Positions 57,045 through 64,000 of a stretch of 64,000 bases of DNA are shown one piece after another; positions within the stretch are counted from its first letter, which is position 1, and each line of letters begins with the position of its first letter. The stretch is from Stomoxys calcitrans (Eukaryota; Arthropoda; Insecta; Diptera; Muscidae), in assembly GCF_963082655.1 (NCBI RefSeq), contig NC_081555.1, forward strand, positions 176,702,843-176,766,842, given 5' to 3'. The position numbers and the translations under genes were made by a program. Below the pieces are notes generated by a model. That model was given only the letters and a program-made list of their open reading frames with translations, searched no databases and was not told the DNA's origin.

Positions 57045-57215
57045 TCTAAAATTCGGTATCATTCCCTTTTGCTCGATATGACCACCCTTTGTCTTAACTA
57101 CAGCTCTGAGTTGGACAAAAAATGATTTACAAGCTGCACGAATATAATCTGTCCGAATTTTGATCCATTTTCCCTACATTGGCTTTCTTCAGTGCATCTA
57201 TAGTGGCATATTTTA
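57045..57215 (-). pseudogene. Tc1-like transposase, C-terminal remnant
   Basis: The minus strand reads KMDQNSD-type text, then RLYSCSL/..IRAACKSFFVQLRAVVKT and KGGHIEQK in adjoining frames. The pattern IRAACxSFxxRLRAVVKxKGGxIE is the typical extreme C-terminus of Tc1-like transposases. Only about 45 residues are left, with no ends. Confidence 0.6.
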
Positions 57216-57890
57216 ATACCCAGCAACATAGGATGGAGAGTATATAAATCTAGTCATACCGTTTGTAATACCTCAAAACATTGATCTGTTACCCCATATA
57301 CGAAATATTCTTGATTGTCTTGACATAAGTCGATCAAGCCATGTCTGTCTGTCCGTCCGTCCGTCTTTGGAAATCATGAGAGCGGTCGAACGAAAAAGAT
57401 ATTCACTTGACATTTTGCACAAATACTTCTTATTACAGTAGCTCATTGGGTCATATCGGTTCAGATTTGGATAAAGCCCACATATAAACCGATCCCCTAG
57501 AAACTTCAACGTTTGTACAGAATTTTTTTTCGAAATTTTGCTCAAGGACTTCTGTATTGACTTCCAACACCCGTGCTTAGTATGATCCGTAGCGGTCTAT
57601 AAACTGATATAGGCTTCATATACACCGATCCCCAGTTTTGATTTCTTGAGTCCTATATTTTTGTTAGATTGGCCTGAAATTTGGCACATGAACTTCTGTT
57701 CTGATTTCAAACTTCAGTGTTCACTATGATCCGAACCTGTCTATAAACTATTATAGCCCCCATATAAGCCGATCCCCGGATATGATTTCTTGAGCCCCTA
57801 GCAGCCTAAATTTTCAGCCGATTTGGCCGAAACTTGGCCCAAGGACTTCTGTTCTGATTTTCAACATCTATGCCGAGTAGGATCGGAATC
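57216..57890 (+). repeat. Family B element, 3' end replaced by RTE fragment
   Basis: Left ttaatacccagcaacatagg, then atgtctgtctgtccgtccg, ggttcagatttggataaagc and units with gatttcttgagcccctagc and aaacttggcccaaggacttc. It stops at about 57890 in ggatcggaatcggtggtgg. Confidence 0.65.
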
Positions 57891-57894
57891 GGTG

Positions 57895-58247
57895 GTGGTC
57901 GAAAACTGAAACACCTTGTCTCCACCTTTACTCCGGTAGATGAGAGGCTAGCCACATTCCGCATAAAAGCCAAATTCTTCAACATCAGCCTTATTTGTGC
58001 CCATGCCTCGACGGAAGACAAAGACGAGCTGACCAAGGATATTTTCTACGAGCCCCTAGAGAGTGAATATGACCACTGCCCCGCCCATGATATTAAAATC
58101 GTTCTGGGAGATTTTAATGGGAAGATAGGGAAGGAAGACATTTTTGGTCTAAAAGTTTAGCCTCCACGAGATAACGTCCAGTAATGGGTTGAGGCTGATA
58201 GATTTCGCCGTGGCAAAAAACATGGTATTGTAGTTAGTAGCACCATC
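57895..58247 (+). pseudogene. RTE-type non-LTR retrotransposon, APE endonuclease fragment
   Basis: The + strand reads RKLKHLVSTFTPVDERLATF, RIKAKFFNISLICAHASTED, KDELTKDIFYEPLES and HDIKIVLGDFNGKIGKEDIF. ICAHA and LGDFN are conserved APE-endonuclease blocks (the GDFN Asp/Asn coordinate metal and DNA). After a frameshift and stop near 58160, SSNGLRLIDFAVAKNMV continues the domain. RTE ORFs carry this domain at the N-terminus, so this and 10513-11078 are opposite ends of the same element type. The fragment is sharply bounded by family B and family A sequence. Confidence 0.85.
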
Positions 58248-59536
58248 TTAGGGCCTTCAACACATTTCTGCATTTTGGCCCAGATCGTTTCATATTTCGA
58301 TATAGCTGCCATATAAACCGTTCCGCCAAATTAGGGTCTTAAGCCCATGAAAGCCACATTTATTATCCGATTTTGCTGAAATTTGGGACAGTGAGTTGTC
58401 TTAGGTCAGTCAACATCTCAGTTCAGTTTGGCTCATATCGGTCCGGATTTGTATATAGGTGCCATATACAATCGATCTCTCGATTTAAGGTCTTGCGCCC
58501 ATAAAGGCGCATTTATGGTCCGATTTTGCTGAAATTTGGGACAGTGAGTTGTCTTAGGGCCTTCAACACATTGCTGCATTTTGCCCCAGATCGGTTCAGA
58601 TTTGGATATAGCTGCCATATAGACCGATCTGCCAAATTAGGGCCTTAGGCCCATAAAATCCACATTTATTATCCGATTTTGCTGAAATTTGGGACAGTGA
58701 GTTGTCTTAGGTCAGTCGACATCTCAGTTCACTTTGGCCCAGATCGGTTCAGATTTGTATATAGCTGCCATATAAACCGATCTTTCGATTTTAGGTTTTG
58801 CGCCCATAAAGGCGCATTTATAGTTCGATTTTGCCAAAATTTGAGACAGTGAGTTGTGTTAGGGCCTTCAACACATTTCTGCATTTTGGCCCAGATCGGT
58901 TCAGATTTCGATATAGCTGCCATTTAGACCGTTCCGCCAAATTAGAGTCTTAGGCCCATAAAAGCCACATTTATTATCCGATTTTGCTGAAACTTGGGAC
59001 AGTGAGTTGTCTTAGATCATTCAACATCTCAGTTCAGTTTGCGCCCATAAAGGCGCATTTATGGTCCGATTTTGCCAAAATTTGGGACAGTGAGTTGTGT
59101 TAGGCCCTTCGACATCCTTCTTCAATTTGGCTCAGATCGGTTCAGATTTTGATATAGACCGATCTCTCTCGATTTAAGGTTTAGGGGCCATAAAAGGCAC
59201 ATTTATTGCCCAATTTCGCCGAAATTTGGGACAGTGAGTTGTGTTAGGCTCTTCGACATTTTTCTGAAACTTGCCCAAATCGGTCCAGATTTGGATATAG
59301 CTGTCATATAGACCGATTTCTCGATTTAAAGTCTTGGCCCCATAGAAGGCGCAATTGAAAAAATTACTTGTACTTATAAGTATTTGGTCTAAATCGGATC
59401 AAATGTCTATATAGCTGCTATGGGACATAAGGTATGCATTTTCACCGGATTTTGAAGAAACGTGGTTTGCATATATACCCGAGGTGGTGGGTATCCAAAG
59501 TTTGGCCCGGCCGAACATAACGCCTTTTTAGTTGTT
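58248..59536 (+). mobile_element. Family A element with 3' hairpin end
   Basis: About seven units of ~160 bp (agatcggttcagatttggat, atagctgccatatagaccg, tttgggacagtgagttgtg). Right end: atatacccgaggtggtggg, a decayed hairpin gtttggcccggccgaacat and aacgcctttttagttgttt. The 5' block is missing. Confidence 0.78.
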
Positions 59537-60652
59537 TTTTCATAATTGATGTCTGTTCTCCCAACTTTTGATATTACAGAGCTTTTCGAGCATTTACATC
59601 GTTAACTTTGATTCACCTTCATTTACTGCTACTCCCATAATAACTGACTCTTTTTCGACCTTTTCAAAGACAACAGTTACTGCTTTCGATGAACGCTCCA
59701 TGATTTCGGTGTCTTCGACAAACGCAGGCAGTACGTGTTTTCTTCTTTAACAGAACTCTAAGTCTCTCTATGAATATTTCGTTTGGCATCTCCTCGGCAT
59801 CTTTAATTCACCCCATTGGTTATTTATGGGCACATAAACTGCTTTCTCTATCCGTATACAAAAAATAATTTCAAATATAATCTGAGCTTGTTCTTTTAAC
59901 ACATTAGCCCAAAAATTGTGAAAATCTTCTTAGCCTTCAAAGTCAATTACGTTTGTTCAAACAAATCCTTCTAAGCATGAAAAACCTGTTATCCAAATAT
60001 TTGCAAAAAGACTTTAACTAAATATGCAAACATTGCTGGACCTTAACAGCAAATCCAATTCAAATTGAATATTAACTAATGCCAACAGTGAATGTGGGGG
60101 TAAAGCAAATATTTTCCTATAATAAGAAAAACAACCCAAAATATTATTATCATCATCATCATCATGGTGATAATGGACCTCATTCTCATCACACACAGAC
60201 ATATTTTATTCATATACACAATACAGTCTCAAGGATATGCGCAACACACACACGCACATTAGCCAACACATCATTCATAAGAGAAAAGACTTACGCATAC
60301 AGGCAGCACAAGATGAAGTGCCTTATATAGTATAAGGGACATCTTAACTTGTGTATGAACATCAATCAAGGATTATACTTCTGTGTTTGTATATCGGTAA
60401 TACTTTATTGGCTTTTTTCCTTCCTTTCTTTTTTTTCGCTTTTTTCTACTTTTTTCATGTCTTCTGCTTTATCCAATTTGAATGGATATGGCCTTCCATT
60501 TGATGATTACGTTGACGATGGTGTGCCCGAATGACTGCTGGGCTGACTGGCTGGCTGGCTGCCCAACAAACTGCTGCCTCTCTGCTTGTATGATTGATGA
60601 CATCTGACCTTACGCATGTGATATGGTTACAATCACAAAATATCATCTGCAG
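59537..60652. other. End of intron 4, low-copy, with short (CAT)n
   Basis: (atc)n at about 60148-60165 and CA-rich stretches at 60190-60260. No gene recognised besides exon 5, which follows. Confidence 0.5.
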
Positions 60653-60728
60653 CAAAGGAAAACGACGTGTCACACGCATGGTTGTTGTTGTCGTCCTGGC
60701 CTTTGCCATATGTTGGCTACCCATACAT
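60653..60728 (+). CDS. AstA-R1: AstA-R1 coding exon 5: end of ICL3 and TM6
   Basis: A 76-bp exon found by reading after ctgcAG (60651-60652). It completes Arg298 and encodes KGKRRVTRMVVVVVLAFAIC followed by WLPIH (residues 299-323). The KGKRRVTRM stretch is the basic, G-protein-contacting end of ICL3. CWLP is the class A TM6 motif (CWxP) that forms the toggle switch. The donor is cat|GTAAGT at 60729, phase 0. The expected next exon, starting with TM6/ECL3 residues and leading to TM7 (NSCINPILY-type), is not present up to 64000, so the gene is cut by the window edge. Confidence 0.93.
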
Positions 60729-61735
60729 GTAAGTTACACATTTTGTTTATGATTGTGGTTATTGTGATATTGCAAAGCATGGGCGTTGCCGAGAGAAGAA
60801 AAGTGGGTAGAGGGGGCAATCCCATTCACAATTAAATTACGAATATTTCATTCAATTCTAAGGAATATGTATGTCTTACCTTCTCTTTGAATTTGCAGCG
60901 CTTAGACTTATTAAACTCCTGCGTTATCATTAAAATTGTAAATGGCCAAAGTCGTTTAAATCACCCCCCTCATGTAAAATTTGAAGAATGTTCATCAGAA
61001 TCTGTAGCCAAGTTGGGTGTGCTTTCTTCCTAGAAAAGACTACCGTCATGTCAGTCGACCTATTGGTCATTCTTATTGTTTAGATTTGAATTTATGGCGC
61101 ATACATCGTTACGATATTGGATTTCCCCTCTTTGAGTCATCAATATTGATTTTGCAAGGAATGGAAATGCCATTTGCATTTTTACAAAATGAGCTCCGTT
61201 TTAGGAAATAGTCGTATGACCTCAAAATAAACACAAATATTAAGTGAAGTTTGTATGTATGTACCTATTATAGGGGCTCATGTGAATGTAGTGATGGGCA
61301 CACTAACAGAGTTGAAAATACTAAAATGTGTTTGTATGGGTGGCAGTAAAACCCAGACAATCAACCAAGGGTAGTATAACGACAATGCTATAACGAAGGC
61401 AAACGAAGTTGCTTATCTTGGTCGTGTGCTACTGTTCGTTTTTCCTATGCCCATAGGCATTGAAACCTATGCGCATTTGTGTGTTGTTGCCCATCTCTGT
61501 ATTAATGTATGCTGCCACATAATACTGTCACATTACGATTTATGAATGGGAATTGCACATAAATTTCAATGAATGATCCCTGAAATTACCAAATGGACAT
61601 CAAAAAATTATGTGTAGTACTTTGGCTGAAATTCATACGTACATTTCATATATCAATATATCGTTCAAATTTATATGAAGGTATTTCGCCACAGTGGGAA
61701 CAAAAAGATGTGCGATGGATGCAATGACAGATATA
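60729..61735 (+). other. Start of intron 5, no feature recognised
   Basis: A candidate acceptor at 60899 (gaatttgcAG) is followed by an open stretch (RLDLLNSCVIIKIVNGQ) that does not match TM6/TM7 of the receptor. I do not call it an exon. Confidence 0.5.
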
Positions 61736-62255
61736 TGGAAAGACAGACTGGTGGACCGACAGGCAGTCACACACAAAGATTGAGGGACAGAGAAAAAGAC
61801 AGACAAACAAACAGACAGAGAAACAGACAGATAGACAAACAGACAGACAAACAGACAGAAAAACAGACAGACAAACAGACAGACAAACAGACAGACAAAC
61901 AGACAGACAAACAGGCAGACAAACAGACAGACAAACAAACAGACAAACAGACAGACAGACACAAAAACAGACAGACAAACAGACAGACAAACAGACAGAC
62001 AAATAAATAGACAGACAGACAGACAAATAGACAGACAAACAGACAGACAAACAGAGAGACAAACAGACATATAAACAGACAGACAAATATACAAACAGAC
62101 AGACCGATAAAGAGACAGACAAACAGACAGACAAATATACAAACAGACGGACCGATAAAGAGACAGGCGGACAGATAAAGAGATAGACTGACAGACGGAC
62201 CGATAAAGATACAGGCGGACAGATAAAGAGATAGACTGACAGACAGACGGATAGA
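61736..62255. repeat. GACAGACAAACA-type microsatellite, ~520 bp
   Basis: Runs of acagacagacaaac with variants (gataaagagaca, cggaccgataaag). The 3' part carries two or three copies of a ~45-bp unit (gaccgataaagagacagg ...). Cys/Ser-rich frames on the minus strand are artefacts. Confidence 0.92.
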
Positions 62256-62460
62256 AGACATGCAGACGCACTTTCAGAATGATGCTAAACATAGGCAGCC
62301 CGAGACAAAGTCGAAGAGTGCTAATCGCAAGTGTCGTTAATTCTTATCAACTATATGAAGCCTCTGTTTGGGAACCGAAGTTAAAGACGTCTGCAGGATA
62401 ATGCATGACATCATAGCTAGCTTGCTGTTCATCGTATAAACAATTGCCAGACGCGAGAGT

Positions 62461-62571
62461 TACCTGTATCCCTGCGGACATGACACCTCTGCACGGTGCC
62501 CAAATTGTTCTACTATAGATGAGGATGCAGGACATGTAGTATTCAGATGTCACAGATTCGCCATAGGTTGC
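62461..62571 (+). pseudogene. non-LTR retrotransposon ORF2, CCHC-like tail remnant
   Basis: The + strand reads YLYPCGHDTSARCPNCSTID and EDAGHVVFRCHRFA. CPxC...DEDAxHVVFxCxRF is the cysteine-histidine block that follows RT/RNase H in R1/LOA/Jockey-group ORF2 proteins. Upstream frames to about 62400 may belong to it (stops present). It differs from the other two LINE families in the window. Confidence 0.65.
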
Positions 62572-62591
62572 AGTAGGTTGTAGTCCTTCAT

Positions 62592-62915
62592 AAACAAGAC
62601 CCAAGATCAGCTTATATGGCAGATATATCAAAACGTGGACCGATTTGGCCCATTTACAATCCCAACCGACCTACGCTAATAAAAACGTATTTGTGCAAAA
62701 CATCAAGGAGGCCACCATAGCGCAGAGGTTAGCATGTCCGCCTATGTTATCGTGCTTTCGACAAACAGACGGACGGACGGACATGGCTGGATCGATTTAG
62801 AATGATATGGCGATCAAGAATTTATACACTTTATGGGGTCCTAGACGCATATTTCGAGGTGTTACAAACAGAAGAACGAAATTAGTACACCCCCATCCTA
62901 TGGTGAAGGGTAAAA
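62592..62915 (-). repeat. Family B right end with a SINE head embedded at 62707-62747
   Basis: aagatcagcttatatggcag, ggaccgatttggcccattt, then gaggccaccatagcgcagag and gttagcatgtccgcctatg (SINE A-box head only). The family B microsatellite block (gacaaacagacggacggac) and end (ggtgttacaaacagaaga; cctatggtgaagggtaaaa) follow. Confidence 0.7.
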
Positions 62916-63017
62916 AATAATTAAAAGATTAACTGAAGTACTTAAGTCTTTATTGACCTTTCAAATAAGTAAATTTCTTTGCAGCATCCTGTACAGAGTT
63001 AATAGCTTTTAGTGGAA

Positions 63018-63490
63018 TCTAAGGTGGTGGGTACCCAAGATTCGATCCACTCGATCTTAACACGATTTTTTGGAATTCGGTCGTTTGCGGGGCCGCTCAA
63101 ATTCGATCTCTACACATTTTTCTTTAGCGATACAGAATTTGTGGAGGAGGAAAATCGAAATCTTGGGAAGAGACATGATTTTCATTTTGGCTATCGTTAT
63201 GCCACATACACACAAGTCTCAACTACAAACTTATTCTATGCATTCGAGTAGAATCCCAACCCAAAGCCTTCTTAGAGCCATCAATGAAGATGAAGTACTC
63301 ATAGTCCTCAAACACAGTCAAGCAATCACCTTCCTTTGCTAAAGAGTATCTTGAGTCTGTCTAAGTACCAGGTGAACTTACAAACTTCTCAGGTTTCTCT
63401 GAGCATCTGTCCTGTCCAAAATGGATCTTTGGTTATTAGAGTTGGTAAATTTTTGTGAGTATCAAAATCGTTAAAAATCGGCTGCTCGAT
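63018..63490 (+). repeat. Family A/B 3'-end scrap (63018-63075), then unassigned DNA
   Basis: ctaaggtggtgggtacccaa, gattcgatccactcgatct and taacacgattttttgg resemble a decayed hairpin end. The rest (63080-63490) is unassigned. The complement at about 63270 reads YEYFIFIDGSKKALG, faintly like an RNase H start, too weak to call. Confidence 0.4.
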
Positions 63491-64000
63491 TTCCATTTCT
63501 CTCCGCCATAAGATGGAGGGATATACTAACGTCGTCATTCCGTTCGTAACACCTCGAAATATCTAAGACCCCATAAAGTATTCTTCATCGCCATTTTAAG
63601 TCGATCTAGCCACGTCCGTTCGTCTGTCCGTACGTCCGTCCGTCGAAAGCACGCTAACTTTCGACGCACTAAAGATAGGCGCTTGAAATTTTCGGTTGAT
63701 AACCTGATATAGCTCCCATATTAACCGATCTCCGCAATTTCGACCAATATGGCTGAAATTTTGTACATTTTTGGTATGACTTCCAACAATTGTGCCAAGT
63801 ATGGTCTAAATCGGTTCATAACCTGTAATAGCTGTCATATAAAGCGATCTTCCAATTTGACTTTCCCATACTCAGGAGGGCGAAATTATTATTCGATTTC
63901 CCATGAATTTTGGAAGTGGTATTTTTCTATAACTTCTAACAGCTATAGCTCATACATGTTTCAGAAAGTCATTCAAAGAACTTGACAAACAAGATCCATG
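63491..64000 (+). repeat. Family B element running out of the window
   Basis: tctctccgccataagatgga + gggatatactaacgtcg, tcattccgttcgtaacacct, cgtccgttcgtctgtccgta, gaaagcacgctaactttcga and units with gtgccaagtatggtctaaat. The last bases (gacaaacaagatccatg) are the family B text that normally precedes ...gtggagggtata and the hairpin. Confidence 0.75.

Larger units (their letters stand above)
3376..64000 (+). other. AstA-R1: AstA-R1 gene locus (partial; 3' end outside window)
   Basis: Transcription unit of an allatostatin-A receptor, a rhodopsin-like (class A) GPCR of the galanin/allatostatin group that binds the inhibitory peptide allatostatin A at the plasma membrane of neurons and gut or endocrine cells. 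Five exons with GT-AG boundaries join in frame (junction phases 1, 2, 0, 2; exon 5 ends in phase 0) and give 323 residues covering the extracellular N-terminus and TM1-TM6. Introns are 29470, 629, 17938 and 8347 bp, plus an open fifth intron. I favour AstA-R1 over AstA-R2 because of the DRF (not DRY) motif region, the ICL3 segment KSAPGCKPSAESRKGKRRVT and the TM5 segment SFFLSSYVAPLTLICFLYMG, which match the DAR-1 type as I know it. TM7 and the tail, starting with the residues after IH, were not found before 64000. The untranslated 5' exon or exons and the promoter are not identified. Confidence 0.88.

Noticed and set aside
60899..60960. Candidate sixth coding exon of AstA-R1
   Set aside because: It follows an AG but encodes RLDLLNSCVIIKIVNGQ, which does not match the expected end of TM6, ECL3 or TM7; phase also lacks support.
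63240..63340. Possible RNase H start (IFIDGSKKALG on the minus strand)
   Set aside because: Too short and without the other RNase H blocks nearby; left unassigned.

Overview
This is a eukaryotic window from a calyptrate fly, most likely a muscid such as Stomoxys, Musca or Haematobia (the species is my inference). The evidence is an AT-rich genome, a fly neuropeptide-receptor gene split by very long introns, dense fly-type interspersed repeats, and one 200-N scaffold gap at 20902-21101. There is no bacterial or phage gene organisation, no CRISPR array and no convincing functional RNA gene.

The only gene I can support as functional is on the + strand: an allatostatin-A receptor (AstA-R1, also called DAR-1), a class A neuropeptide GPCR. 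Five coding exons are visible (3376-3712, 33183-33468, 34098-34248, 52187-52305, 60653-60728). They join in consistent phase into 323 codons, from the extracellular N-terminus to the CWLP motif of TM6. Introns are about 29.5, 0.63, 17.9 and 8.3 kb. TM7 and the C-terminal tail must lie beyond position 64000.

Nearly everything else is repeats in the 5' flank and introns. (1) Three related families (A, B, C) of short non-autonomous elements. They have subterminal inverted repeats, internal ~150-160 bp tandem units, a microsatellite-prone block and a GC-rich hairpin just inside a conserved TTTTACTTGTT-like end. A nested copy at 5319-6629 fixes the ends of family A. I suggest these are Helentron-associated (DINE/HINE-like) rolling-circle elements. 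(2) A family X with a GGGCCCG-rich end and ~130-bp tandem core, sometimes carrying a SINE. (3) A tRNA-derived SINE. (4) Broken Tc1/mariner-superfamily transposons, including a mariner with TA target sites and its MITE-like derivative. (5) Broken non-LTR retrotransposons: RTE-type endonuclease and RT pieces, and RNase H-bearing LOA/I/R1-group pieces. (6) A 484-bp element with ~45-bp terminal inverted repeats and a tRNA-like B-box.

The most unusual structures are tandem arrays. A ~2-kb intron-3 array (41844-43826) has a ~31-bp unit that is itself a hairpin (GAAAGGGTA-loop-TACCCTTTC). A ~1.14-kb nearly pure (CCCTTA)n array (31973-33116) ends 67 bp before exon 2 and would be G-quadruplex-prone on the template strand. 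It is preceded by a degenerate CCTTA-type array with a ~300-bp higher-order period. A (CCTAAA)n array (47928-48290) sits inside a family A element, and several GACAGACG-type arrays appear to have grown from short seeds inside family A, B and C elements.

Strand convention for families A, B and C: + means the hairpin/ACTTGTT end is on the right. Repeat boundaries are approximate unless stated.
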